DNA of 64,000 bases from Heliocidaris erythrogramma (Eukaryota; Echinodermata; Echinoidea; Camarodonta; Echinometridae): assembly GCA_025617745.1 (NCBI GenBank), contig CM046869.1, forward strand, positions 15,705,168-15,769,167, given 5' to 3'. Of this stretch, positions 46,055 through 56,324 are shown piece after piece; the stretch's first letter is position 1, and every line of letters begins with the position of its first letter. The notes below the pieces were generated by a model. The model saw only the letters and a program-made list of their open reading frames with translations. It was not told the DNA's origin and made no database searches. Position numbers and translations under genes: made by a program.

Positions 46055-46893
46055 TTACAGCGAAGAATACAAAGACACAGCGGCCTTCAAGGTGGCTGAC
46101 GCAAACATAGCCTCACCTGCGGGAACATCCCTATGGTAGCAAGAAATGAAGGAATTGGGCGGACGCCAATAAGCAGCCTTCAAAATATCATCAAGCGCCA
46201 CACGTTGAAACAGAGCCCAAGAAGTGCTGACACTACGAGTGTCATGAGCACGAGGCTTACTGTCGGATAAAAGAGCCTCTGTGCCAGCAGCCCTAATAGC
46301 CTCGACGATCCATCTAGAAATTGAATCATGAGAAGCAGGAGAAAAAGGCTCTCTAGTGATCAGGAACAACTGATCATCCTTACGATAAGACTTAGTCTTA
46401 TCAATATACCATTTGAGAGCCCTAACAGGACACCAAACTTTGTCCTCGCGCACTGACGAAAACCCAGAAAGCAGACAAAGAAAAATCTCAACAGGGCCAG
46501 AGGCAGCTGTCTGATTCTTGGCAATAAAAGAAGCCTTAGGAATCAATCTAACGCCTTTTCTCTCCCAGTGAACATGACCAGGAGTAAGGCAGAGAGCATG
46601 AAGAGTACTGCGCCTCTGCCCAGAGGCAATAGCTACCAAAAAGAGCGTCTTAACCGTAAGATGATGAAGCGAAGCTTCACCTAACGGTTCGAAAGGAGGT
46701 TTCGCCAAGGCCTCCAGGACCTTAGGCAGACTCCAAGACGGCACTAACCTAGAACAAGGAGGTCGTTTCAGAAAGAACGACCGAATCAAACCACTTAACA
46801 GCGGGGAATTGGAAATCCCCGAACCATCTGGAAAAACCCGAACGAATGGCCCCGATCGCCGAACGGTAGCCTCGGATAGCAGAGATAGAGATA
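46055..46893 (-). pseudogene. DIRS tyrosine recombinase catalytic domain, intact residues (B3)
   Basis: This is the cleanest family B catalytic domain. One frame from about 46870 to 46055 contains ASGQRRSTLHALC (first arginine) near 46610, WCPVRALKWYIDKTKSYRKD near 46410, HDTRSVSTSWALF (HxxR) near 46240, and SCYHRDVPAGE with the tyrosine near 46140. The N-terminal part is cut at 46893 by the TIR element and resumes at 48788-48932 (SRRVSTREIYNSRLSVFFLW). About 27 bases of the recombinase were lost at that insertion. Confidence 0.85.
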
Positions 46894-48785
46894 AAGGGCG
46901 AGTCAATCAGAATCAACATTGGGGCTAAAAATGTAGTACATAGGTCCAATGACACAATTCTGACATTTTTACAGAAAAAAAATTGCCCAGTAACAAGAAA
47001 TTGGTAAAAAAACTCACTGATTTGGGAACGCCCCCAAAAATTGACAGCTGATTGGCTAGAGCAATTTGACGTAGCATCGGGAAGTCCCCCGCGAAGCCAC
47101 TAAGTTTGACTAATATGTTGGCAATGTAAATGAATGATAATTTATCCATTTTCATATCACTATTTATACAATTTCGAGAATCTTTAAGTCCCCCAAAAGG
47201 ATTTGAATAGGTTGTTTAGACATTTTAGTACAGGTCAAATGACAAGTCTGGCATTTTTTCAAACACTTTACCCATGATAATTCCTCTTTTGGATTAGGTT
47301 TATGTTTTGGAAAAACGTAATATTTTACAGATAAGTAGACGTGTGGACAGTCGCTTTACTGCAGTAACAACCAAGTACACTGAAAGACTGGATGAAAGTC
47401 TAAATATATTACAACAATTACAGCAAAATCGTGTGCTGCAAGCTAGTTGCCTCCCGGGGGGGGGGGGGGGGGGGGGGGCACTCACATATATATATGTCAC
47501 ACATGTATGTGCCGCTGTGACGTCCCCCATTTTCAACCTTCTCGGGTCGCTCCCATGATATGCGATTTTCAGATTTTCACTAACCGCACATCGATTGGCT
47601 TCCGACTCGCTCCCTAGAATATGAGAAAACAATGCGCACAGCCTATTGTCCGGGAACGGTCGCTCCCTAGCCTCCCAGGCCAGCGCAGCGGGGAGCTGGG
47701 CGGCCTAGTGCCCCCTAACTGAACGCGGTATTACTAGTGCTAGCGGCGGCTCAGCGAGATCAATCTGCATGCGACATCGAGCAAGTGCAGTGGCCCGGCA
47801 TGTACAGCGTTAAAAACAGCGCTACGACAGCCGACTCAGCTCATGCACCGTATGTGTACCAGAGTAGTGAGATCGCGAGCAGCTAAAATTAGCTCTGCCC
47901 ATGAGCCCGTTCGCTCCTTAGACCCTCAAAAATGAGCCTCCTCAATTAACCATTTAGCTCCTTAGCCCCCTGTTTTGAGATTGGCAGCGGCATACCCACA
48001 TCCAAAAACAGGTTGAGTGCCCCCCCCCCCTCCCGGCTCTACGGTACGGTACGGTACGGTACGGTACTGTACGGTACTCGGTAGACCTACCCTCTTTTTC
48101 TCCAGTGACTCCAGCTTCAGAACTGCAGACCGACTCTTGTTCTTTTTAGCTCCCTGTGTTTGGCTTCCATTTCCACAGCCCTCAGTTCCTAGTCTGATGA
48201 CAGGGATAGCTGTCGGCCGCAGCATTTTATTCTTGGGCGCAAATCCTAGCTGGTCATACAGCCCCTGGCCTGAGGGCCTGACTATCGAAGTCCTCCTCCC
48301 TGAAGTGGTCACTGCAAACAGTACTGTGAGCGGAAGGGCCATCCCACTGAGCTAGCTCGCGTCAGCTTGATCCTTGAAATCCAAATTTTTCGAGTTGCAT
48401 CATCTTTAGGAAAGGTGTGCAGACTGACACCATCGCTGGTGCCTTTGCTGCACCCAGCAACAACACATCTCCTTGGCATTTTCTTGAGATATGCACTCCT
48501 ATCATGCCTATCCAAAATTCCCTGCACTGGATATACACAGACAAGCGTCGTCCGCTAGCTAGATGTTCCCGATGGCACGTCACAGGTCACCTGACAAGGC
48601 ACGTGACTGGGCCCTATTTTTCGAGGGGCGTGACAGACTAGCTGATAAACGTGCGATTTAGGCAATTTCAACGAAGCTTAGAGAAGTACACAGATCTTTT
48701 TAATAAAAAGTATATGCGATTTCTAGCAGTATTGACACAATACTTTGATATTATCATTAAATGTAATTTTAATTGACTCGCCCTT
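46894..48785. mobile_element. 1.9-kb TIR element with THAP-like ORF
   Basis: Ends AAGGGCGAGTCAAT and its complement, with imperfect TIR similarity continuing further in. TA lies just outside both ends, but the target is not clean because about 27 bases of the recombinase are missing. Near the left end are related AGTACAxxTCxAATGAC segments (46932 and 47230). A G run (about 47457-47478) and an ACGGT microsatellite (about 48041-48075) interrupt it. A THAP-like first exon lies on the minus strand at 48479-48360. No complete transposase was found. Confidence 0.7.
48360..48479 (-). pseudogene. THAP-type zinc finger, N-terminal half
   Basis: From the ATG at 48479 the frame reads MPRRCVVAGC, then a HTFPKD motif and KIWISRIK. 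These are the first C-x(n)-C pair, the conserved FPKD and the tryptophan of a THAP domain. The second half (the CSxHF part) does not follow, so it is either a first exon or truncated. THAP domains bind DNA and occur at the N-terminus of P-element and related transposases, which fits the surrounding TIR element. Confidence 0.6.
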
Positions 48786-49076
48786 TAAGAAATCCGCAAT
48801 TGAACCAATAGGAGCCTTAGAAGGGGTTTGATTTCTCTCTTTACACCAAAGGAAAAAGACCGAGAGACGGGAATTGTAAATTTCCCTAGTAGAAACCCTA
48901 CGACTGGACATTAAAAAGTCCGCGCTAGGGGCTGTTCTATTAGTCCCATCAAAGCTTATCTCATCAATACTTGAAAGAAAATCAATTCTACATCACATAC
49001 CGTAGATCTAAATCAAGGTTTAATTTCACATGAGAGAGTACGCCAAAAGAGGATTTATCTCCACAGTTTCCACAAA

Positions 49077-49420
49077 ATGGGAGGAAAACATTGCTGTCAG
49101 TATTATAGAACGTGCAACAGCGATTCACGATATTGGGAAAAGGCTGGCGGTGTTTTTCATCCCTTTCCCGAAACCAAAGACATACTTGGACAAATTAATG
49201 TACAACCAGGATAAAAATGTGTGGTCGAAAAGACTTTGGAATAGACCGAATCACCAAGGATACCTACATCTGTTCCAAGCATTTTGTGGGAGGAAACGGC
49301 CCGACAATCGAACATCCCCTCCCCATTCCAGCTGCAGTCACCGAGCTTGAGCACGCGACAAATTGCCACAAAACCTCTGCGGTCTCCGCCCCGAAAACGG
49401 TTGTTGGAAACTACGCCTCG
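49077..49420 (+). pseudogene. THAP-like domain, frameshifted
   Basis: Three successive frames give one THAP plan: MGGKHCCQYYRTCNSDSRYW from the ATG at 49077, then FIPFPKPKTYLDK near 49160, then CGRKDFGIDRITKDTYICSK with HFVGGNGPT near 49220-49300. The first cysteines, the FPKP motif and the closing CSKHF of a C2CH finger are all recognisable. Two frameshifts (near 49160 and 49215) break it. No transposase follows. Confidence 0.6.
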
Positions 49421-50211
49421 AGCTCTGCCTCCGAGTCCAAAGAGCCATCAGGCAGTTCAAAGAAATTAAAGACATGCAAGATGTTCCCCCGAATGTTCCC
49501 GCTGATGTTCCCCTGGATGTTCCTGTCTACAATTTTGTGGATCGTAGTAATAAATATGTATAAATCTACCCACCCCCCCCTGTCAGAAGGAAGCATGAGT
49601 TATTGTTCCTATTGGCTTGCCCCATACTCCCTTCTGTCAAGTGGGGGGGGGGGCAGTATATGAATTACAAATAACTTTTCATAACTTTATTTCTACTGAA
49701 ATTAGTCTGTATTTAAAAGTTTGAGGCAATAGAGGAGTACAAAATGTGAGTGAGGGGGGAGGGGTGTATAGCATATAGGCCTACATACTTTATTTGTGTC
49801 TATCGCATGTACAAGTAGTTATTCATCATACTTTCTTATTTGTATCCTTTGTTATTAGTGGGACAATGTGGGAAACTGTCATCTTTCTTTCCATCTATAC
49901 TGTAGGCCTACATGTAACTTTGTTACACATATTTTGAAGCTACATACCGGTATAGCATTTCTTATTGAGAGATGAAAAGTGTGACTACATGACATCATCA
50001 CAGACATCCTCAAATGATTTATAACCTTTGAGTTCTTCCCCGTCATAGTCTGTTCTGTTAATAATCAAATACGGTAGTTGAAAATATGGAATAATCCAAA
50101 CTCAGGAATGTCTGAGAAGTCTCTCGTATATTCTGTCAGTTTCGTTGGGTCCGGGCATCCGGCTCGCGAGAGTTTCTCGCGAGAGTTTCTCCCGCGACGT
50201 ACCGGCGGTAT

Positions 50212-50394
50212 CTACCTGGGTGAGATCGGGGTCCTCGGAAGATCCAAGTCACCGACAGCCGTATCAAGATTGACAAGTTTTTCCTTATTATACCCGCTCG
50301 TACTCACACCTCTTTGTCTCAAGAAGTCTGTCAAATCTCTGACTGTCCAATCCTTCACTGACTTCCTTGACAATGAACTCGAAGTCGATGCCAT
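50212..50394 (-). CDS. Small protein or first exon with SAP-like domain
   Basis: A 60-codon frame reading MASTSSSLSRKSVKDWTVRD, then LTDFLRQRGVSTSGY and KEKLVNL. The helix-turn-helix pattern W-x-V-x-x-L-x-x-F-L-x-x-R-G-V-x-x-S-G-x-x-K-x-x-L-V matches a SAP domain, a DNA-binding module. A GTGACTTGG just after the domain could serve as a splice donor, which would make this a first exon. In invertebrate genomes such N-terminal SAP-like exons often belong to transposon-derived genes. No continuation was found. Confidence 0.45.
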   Translation of the reverse strand: MASTSSSLSRKSVKDWTVRDLTDFLRQRGVSTSGYNKEKLVNLDTAVGDLDLPRTPISPR

Positions 50395-50562
50395 TGTTAG
50401 AAATTATGAAACAGTCACTATCGTCGATAGCAGCTAGGGAGAGACGCGCATTGACTTTGCATGGAGATCGGGCAAAATCCAAGATGGCGATCGGTCAAAG
50501 CTTGCCCGAGTTAGTAACAGTAACTAGGAAGTAAGGGGTGTTGACGTCATCACGTAAACCAC

Positions 50563-51809
50563 CCTATTCTAGGGACTTTGCTTCCCCGACCAGAGCCCCG
50601 ATTCGCATTGACTGCCAGGGGGTGGACGGGCTGCTGCATTGCAGCACTGCTGGAAATAGCACCCGGAGCACTGATGTTGGTCAGTGGCTGGAGGGAACCA
50701 GCAGTCTTCCGCTGCGAGAGCCTGCTCGAGGAGGAGGTCTTCTTAGAGGGATGCGGATTTGCGATACCGGCTGTAATTCCCCAAGACACACCGACGGTGG
50801 TCGGATGACGGGGGAAGCCAGTAAGACTGGGTGAAATCTCGCTAGGCACCCCGACGGTGGTCGGGGGTCGGCAAGACCCAGTAACATCATTAGCTGACCG
50901 CTTCGCGGTCTTAGCAGTTAATGCCCCCTCCAGTTGGAGGGAGCTAGAATTGCTAATGACTGGTGTTCGGTCCGAAACCTTATGAACACCTAACTTACCT
51001 ATAAAGCCCGTCTTGCTCGATGCTCCCAGTACAAAAATACCAGAGCGAGCTGACAGACTGACGCCCTTACCTCCCCTGACCATCGTGTTAGACTCGCCGG
51101 TAGGCGAGCGAAACACAGGTCTCCTTCACACTCACTGGGCTGACGCCCTTATAAGTGAGAGTAGTGAAGGGAGGGAAGAAGAATTGGAAGAGCACGGAGG
51201 CAACCAAGACCTCGATTTCTCTTCCTCCGAAGAACTCATTATCACTTGTAAGAAGATATAAACAATAATTGTAAAGAAAAGGGCGTAAAAAGTGAGAGTG
51301 AAACGGAATGGAATTTTCCAGCATAGTGTGTGAAAAATTCCATTCATGCACTACGAACAAAAGAACACTCTCGTAAGGGTATATGCACACAACAGCCACA
51401 CACACGAAACACCAACGAAACGTAACAGGGCTGAGCGCCCGGCAATACGCCAAAGCGAATGCCCGGGGCTACTATACGAAAGAGGTGAAAAGTGAGGTAT
51501 GAATTTAAGCTCAAAAATCACCGAAATAAATACGTGACAGACATAAACCGACCCCAAAACAGATATTAAAACAAGTCTAGGACGGAAATATTGGCAAAAG
51601 TCACCAGAAAACGCTAAAAGAGTAGCAAACTCTGATGTGACTTACATGTAGCTGCAACTCTTTAGGCTGCGAGAAGGAAAGAGGAGGATTGTGTGCACAG
51701 AGGAAGGCGTGATCCTAGGGGGGTATATGCACTTTTAATTACTCAAATGGCCAATGCGTAGTCGGAAGACAAGCAAAATAGGTAGGTGCATTGATTTATT
51801 GTAGTAAAT
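50563..51809 (-). mobile_element. DIRS element A4, gag start, leader and 5' ITR
   Basis: Family A fragment matching 11090-11906 plus 18321-18810. It keeps the leader uninterrupted, including the GAACAAAAGAACACTC site (about 51354-51369) into which B1 inserted in A2. It ends TATTGTAGTAAAT at 51809, directly before a family B leader. Confidence 0.8.
50565..51239 (-). pseudogene. DIRS family A gag-like ORF1, N-terminal part
   Basis: Starts at the ATG at 51239 (SSSEEEKSRSWLPPCSSNSS) and continues, after frame changes near 51130, in the block 51116-50550. About 60 bases of the gag present in A1 and A2 are missing near 50935. It is truncated at 50565 by the insert described above. Confidence 0.6.
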
Positions 51810-52317
51810 AATACTTTAGAAAGCAAGCAATATTAAACCTAAATATTCTGGGCATACGCACAAAATTCTACAAACAAACACCATATAACAAGCACTGAAA
51901 CTAGAACAGGATCGCGGCAAACGGAAATACCAGCAACACACAGAGAAATAACTACGTGGGGCTGGTCATTAAAAGTAAATTAACTGCCTGAAAAGGAACA
52001 TTTCCCTTGCAAATGGCAAAAAGTGACATAAAAACACAAGAGTACTATAATCTAGAATGAAAATAAGTACAGAAAAGTGCTTTTAAGGGCGAAAAAGCAC
52101 GCTGAAAAGATACAAAATGACCTGAATTCAGGAGCGCCGTGACTCGACAACCTTACTCGCCATTGCGTAATACTGCGGGTGAGTGGCGAAGGGGATAACA
52201 ATGGGATTACAGGGGTGCGCACAATATTGTGACTCGTTTGTGTTAAAATTCTCTAACGGTTTGCGTAGTCAAGTGACTAGCATAATAGGTAGGTATATAT
52301 GATTTATTAAAGTAAAT
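51810..52317 (-). mobile_element. DIRS B3, 5' leader and ITR
   Basis: Family B leader (GGCATACGCACAAAATT, AACTACGTGGGGCTGGTC, GGGGTGCGCACAATATTGTG) ending in the ITR CATAATAGGTAGGTATATAT and AAGTAAAT. It corresponds to 17750-18320 of B1. Confidence 0.75.
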
Positions 52318-52870
52318 AATAAGCGCGAGAAGGAAGAAGACACGGAAACGGACGAAGAAGTTTCAAGTGTCAGACAGTGACCAAATTCCCGCAAGGAGAA
52401 AATAAGACGCAAGCAAACACTCCACAACCATAGAGGAGTGAGCGCGGGGAGGCCACGCCGCCAGCTGCGGGTGGAGTCACACGAGGAAAGGGACACTCAA
52501 AACGTGACAACAGCTAAAAAGAAAAGGCCTCAAAATTCACCCAAGAGGGAAAAAGGCCACCCAAAAAGGGCACCAAAACAACAAGAAAGGTACGGAGAAG
52601 AAAATAAAAGGAACAAACTGACCTTATTTTGAGAAATATCCACAATCAAAATGGATGAAATCCTTAAGCAAAAAATACACCAAGAGCTCTGAAAGAGTGC
52701 GAGCAAAAGGCGGACGGGTTTCCCAGTCGGCCTGGCAAGGCGTGTGGAGGTGAACCCTCTTCCAGTAAGGGCAAGTTAGTTTCTGTTTTATTATGGCTCG
52801 GCTAGGAGCAGCGCTAGTGCTGGAATAGCATGTTATAAATAAGACAGGTAGGTAGTTTATTGATGTAGAT
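52318..52870. other. Possible DIRS 5' leader remnant
   Basis: Purine-rich sequence (52318-52620) followed by moderately GC-rich sequence ending AAATAAGACAGGTAGGTAGT near 52855, an ITR-like tag. It may be the 5' end of the element that B3 interrupted (C3), but similarity to known family C leaders is not evident. Confidence 0.35.
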
Positions 52871-53081
52871 CAAAGTTCATTTATGCAAAAAATAAGTTTG
52901 GTTGAATTGTTCCTTGCTTTTTAAATTAGAAAGTGAAACTTTGCAATTACTTGTATTGATATTCAATAACTGTCATCACGCACTTCATTTTGAATGAATT
53001 TTATTTACATGGATCTGATTGAATCAGGAACGAAATGGAAAGCAGCCCAAAGTGAAAGCTCTGTCCATTATTAATACTCAC

Positions 53082-53183
53082 TGCTTCATTCGGAAGTACT
53101 TGCAAATCATTGAAAGGTGTTTCTATTGAGTTATTGTCAGCATCAAGAATCACCACCTCATCTAATGCCATCCGTTTCACTTG
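53082..53183 (-). CDS. DENND1: DENND1-like gene, DENN module exon (most upstream seen)
   Basis: A 102-base, phase 0-0 exon, acceptor AATGTAG and donor GCA/GTGAGT. It encodes QVKRM, ALDEVVILDADNNSIETPF, then NDLQVLPNEA. DENND1/connecdenn proteins have the same MxLDEVVxLxxDxNxLExPF-DDL-LP string in the centre of the DENN domain, so identification is strong. The family's N-terminal uDENN region should lie further right, beyond the window, as no matching exon was found between here and 64000. Confidence 0.88.
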
Positions 53184-53640
53184 CTACATTGGAAGAAAAA
53201 AAAAATGTTGACAAGCTTAATCATGGATGTATACAACATTGTGTATTATTAGAGAGTCTCCTACCACCTGAAATTCAATAATGTGACACTCAGTAATTTG
53301 TGACATTAAATGATTTGTATATAATAACCCTTGTTTAGCATGGTTCATCACATACCTGTATCATCTCAGGCATCCATACTTCTTTGTTTGTACCTGCCTT
53401 TTTTTAGCCGCACACATTTGATGTGGAAGGCAACCTGAATATGTAATTGGAAGAAGACTTGAGAAGTGAGGGCGAAGATCGCAAATGCCCTCAATTCTAT
53501 ATAATAGATATCCAATGCACACCATCATTCTACTGTGTCAGTCAAAAAAAGTCTACATTTAGAAACTTGCTATTTTGTTTAAAACTCAGTTATGAACCCA
53601 AATTATTATACATATTTTTCGGAAAATGGCACTGAAGAGA
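53184..53640. other. Intronic sequence, nothing recognised
   Basis: AT-rich intron immediately upstream, in gene direction, of the 53082-53183 exon. No feature was recognised before the Penelope-like remnants. Confidence 0.5.
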
Positions 53641-53699
53641 GACATACTGAAGCTTTTCGTCTTGCACTCATTGGAGTATACCGCTAAATGTTAAACACA

Positions 53700-53880
53700 T
53701 AACAATCAAGAGTGCGCTGAAGAATACTGTTCATCTTGGTTTAAAATTCTTAGCCGAGCGAGAAACTTTACACATCTACGCATACTCGAAGCCACATACA
53801 TTCAGCTTACTGACCCTGTTCTGTGCAGACAGAAAGAGTTCTTGGGGACGCTCGTATTATTTTAGCTCCCGTTATTACAA
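53700..53880 (+). pseudogene. Penelope-like element, C-terminal fragment
   Basis: The plus strand reads NQECAEEYCSSWFKILSRAR, then NFTHLRILEATYIQLTDP and VLCRQKE. This is the end of a Penelope-like polyprotein, just after the GIY-YIG endonuclease. The same C-terminal region occurs on the minus strand near 54450-54600. It lies between two hammerhead-like segments (53650-53690 minus and 53998-54045 plus). Confidence 0.65.
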
Positions 53881-54194
53881 AACCGGCTGGCAATAAGCCT
53901 AAGTTCCTGTTATGTTCAGGCAGCCACTCAAAATCTGTTTAGCGTGCTTTGTTCCTTTAGTTTCCGGTATATTGTTCGATTTCAGCTTTTTGTTCATTCT
54001 TGCGGTATACTCCGATGAGTGCAAGACAAAAAGTTTCAGTATGACTCTCTTCAACCCCATTTCATGCGGATTCTGTAGTACTTAACATCTTTTCAGTTAC
54101 TTTATACATATTTTGATAAAGTATCTTATCCCGCATCACTTAGTACCATTTTTCAGAAAATAGCGTTGAACACGGACATAATATACTAAAACAG

Positions 54195-54262
54195 CGTTGA
54201 ACACGAACATAATATACTACGCTTTTCGACAAGCACTCATCAGAGTAAATTCGCATGAATGT
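54195..54262 (-). ncRNA. Hammerhead ribozyme-like motif of a Penelope-like element
   Basis: On the minus strand the string ACTCTGATGAGTGCTTGTCG, followed by AAAAGC, contains the two conserved hammerhead core boxes, CTGATGAG (54244-54237) and CGAAA (54228-54224), separated by a short stem-II-sized segment. Hammerheads are known from the terminal repeats of Penelope-like elements, and a Penelope-like gene lies just upstream on this strand. Degraded relatives are at 53650-53690 (minus, CCAATGAG with CGAAA) and 53998-54045 (plus, CCGATGAG with CAAAAAG). Pairing of stems I and III is only partly visible. Confidence 0.5.
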
Positions 54263-54439
54263 GCAGAACGCCAGAAACGAAACAATATAATAGAGCCGAA
54301 AGAACAGTGGACGCTAAATGGCGCGCTATGATTGGCTGTCACGCTAAACAAGGTTAGGCTTAGTAACAGCTTAGTAACAACGGTAGAACAAATGCTAAAA
54401 TAAGTGTTCTTACGAACTCCTTCTGACAGCACAGAATGG

Positions 54440-55620
54440 GGTCAGTAAGCCGAATATATGATGCCTCGAGCATGCGCAGGTGATTTGAAACTTCTCGCTC
54501 GGCTGAGAACCCTGAACGAAGATGAACTGTATTGTTCCGCGCATTCTTGGTTATTCATTAAATGGTAAGCAATGGCTGACTTGCCACTATCCACGGAAGT
54601 AGGTACATTTAATTTTCTACAGGAGCGTGAAGGTTGCGTTTGTTTGGCGATTTCAGATTGACGTGGGCACATGTTGGCTAATGCAATCTGCTAACCGTTG
54701 GGTTGTGCGTCCTAGGTACCGAGCTTCACATCGGCACTTAAATTTGTAAATAACATTACCGCAATGCGTAATAGGGAGCACATCCTTTCGGACAGACGAG
54801 ATCATTCTTTGTGTGGTAAATACCACACGCACTTCAACAGCAGGGAAAGCACCAGATGCAGCCTGCCTGATCTGTTTCTCAAACTTTTGGGAAGCCTTCT
54901 CATGCCGCGGAATTTTGAGATAGATCGGGCATCTCTTAGGTCCAAAGACCGGTGTCCTCATGGGCCTTTGCAGTGCGCGAGAGTCATGATAATTAATTAT
55001 GCATTCAGGATAGCCATTTTCGCGCAAGTTATCCTTGACTCAATTAATCTCTGCAGCGAGCTTGCACGGTGATCATACTCTCTGTGCTCTATCTACGAGA
55101 ATACCTATGAGACCAGTTTTGTACCGAGTGGAACCGACAGAGTCCCAGCGCGTGTACTGACCTGTAAAAGTGGGTTTCCGATAAACAGAAGTAGTAAAGC
55201 CTTTCGCGGACTTTTCTACCAGTACATCTAGAAACGGAAGTGCACCATTAAATTCAATCTCAATAGTGTAATTGAGAGACAGGTGGAGCGCGTTTTCATG
55301 ATAGCCTACAAAGATATTGGCGAGTATTGGGCCTAACGGCGAACCCATAGCAACGCCATCGATCTGTGCATACATGACACCATCAAAGCTAAATTCCACA
55401 TTGCGTGTGGCGCACACCATCAACTCCTTGAAAACAGATTGAGATAGAGGGGGGCTCACGGCCGCTATGGAACAGCAACAAGCGGTGTATTGTCGGAGTC
55501 CCGTTGGGTCACAGCGCCCGAGGATGTATGGATTGCCAAAAACACACAAAAGCAACATACCATTGCGTCCAATTTTGTCTATGACCAATTCTGCGCAGCA
55601 TGAATTAGCCAAATGGCTAA
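54440..55620 (-). pseudogene. Penelope-like element, RT and GIY-YIG endonuclease
   Basis: The minus strand carries a Penelope-like polyprotein. The RT part (55612-55073) has GVMYAQIDGVAMGSPLGPIL and ANIFVGYHE. An internal deletion follows that removes the YVDD-type catalytic block, since NALHLSLNY comes directly. After GALPFLDVLVEKS and YRKPTFTGQYTRWDS come a frameshift near 55050 and the GIY-YIG endonuclease (GNVIYKFKCRCEARYLGRTT then QRLADCISQHVP near 54700). The C-terminal SAIAYHLMNNQECAEQY near 54570 ends it. These elements integrate by target-primed reverse transcription. The copy is defective. Confidence 0.82.
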
Positions 55621-55644
55621 CTGAATTGCTGAATCCAGCCGTGT

Positions 55645-56324
55645 AAAGTTTCAGACTTTACGATAAAGGATTCTTTCACCTTTGCTGAATCCATGCGTGA
55701 TCTTACAGTTGACTGCGACAGTGTGACATTGTGTTCCTATGACATTGTTAGTCATTGTTAGTCGATATATGCGCATTGTTGCTGTTCCATAGCGGCAGTG
55801 AGCCCCCCTCTGTATCTGAATCTGTTTTCAAGAAATAGATGGTGTCGGCCACACGCAATGTGGAATTTAGCTTTGATGGCGTCATGTATGCACAGATCGA
55901 TGGTGTTGCTATGGTTTCACCGTTAGGCCCAATACTCGCCAATATCTTTGTAGGCTATCATGAAAAGCGTGCGTTCTCTGATGTACATCCTACATATACC
56001 CCGTTGGTGTATTATAACTATGTAACATTTGCCATGTTGCACTATCGCGCAGCGTGTGAGAATTTTCTTGCACATCTCAACGCGTTCCACCCGTCTCTCA
56101 ATTACACTACTGAGATTGAACTGGATGGTGCACTTCCGTTTCTAGATGTACTGGTAGAAAAGTCGGCGAAAGGCTTTACTACTTCCGTTTATCGGAAACC
56201 CACTTTTACAGGTCAGTACACGCGCTGGGACTCTTTCAGTTCCACTCGGTACAAAACTGGTCTCATCTGTATTCTCATAGAGCACAGAGAGTCTGCTCAC
56301 CGTGCAAGCTCGCTGCAGAGATTA
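55645..56324 (+). pseudogene. Penelope-like element, RT fragment in opposite orientation
   Basis: It begins with DSFTFAESMRDLTVDCDSVT then LCSYDIV, an RT segment upstream of the palm. After a break near 55770 the frame 55839-56324 has YAQIDGVAMVSPLGPILANI, then a segment where the catalytic block is altered (VYYNYVTFAM in place of the usual Y-x-D-D), then LPFLDVLVEKSAKGFTTSVY. It is head-to-head with the minus-strand copy, about 25 bases apart. DIRS element D truncates it at 56325, before the endonuclease. Confidence 0.8.

Larger units (their letters stand above)
48933..50562. other. Insert of unknown type inside B3, with THAP- and SAP-like ORFs
   Basis: Unrelated to DIRS and inserted between recombinase sequence at 48932 and family A gag at 50563. 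It contains a frameshifted THAP-like domain on the plus strand and a SAP-like ORF on the minus strand, with AT-rich sequence between. Clear terminal repeats or target duplication were not found. It may be a remnant of another DNA transposon, or host exons carried in. Confidence 0.5.
45652..52317 (-). mobile_element. DIRS element B3 with several nested insertions
   Basis: It starts TTGTAAAATCAGC and ends AAGTAAAT, the termini of family B. The 3' ITR and ICR (45652-46005) are intact and match B1 closely. The recombinase is split by a TIR element (46894-48785). A second insert follows (48933-50562), then a family A fragment (50563-51809), then the family B 5' leader and ITR (51810-52317). RT-RNase H and family B gag are lost. 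Sequence to the left is element C3, so B3 is itself nested. Confidence 0.75.

Noticed and set aside
47307..47632. Overlapping frames on both strands around the G run at 47457-47478
   Set aside because: They depend on homopolymer translation (glycine or proline runs) and show no domain.
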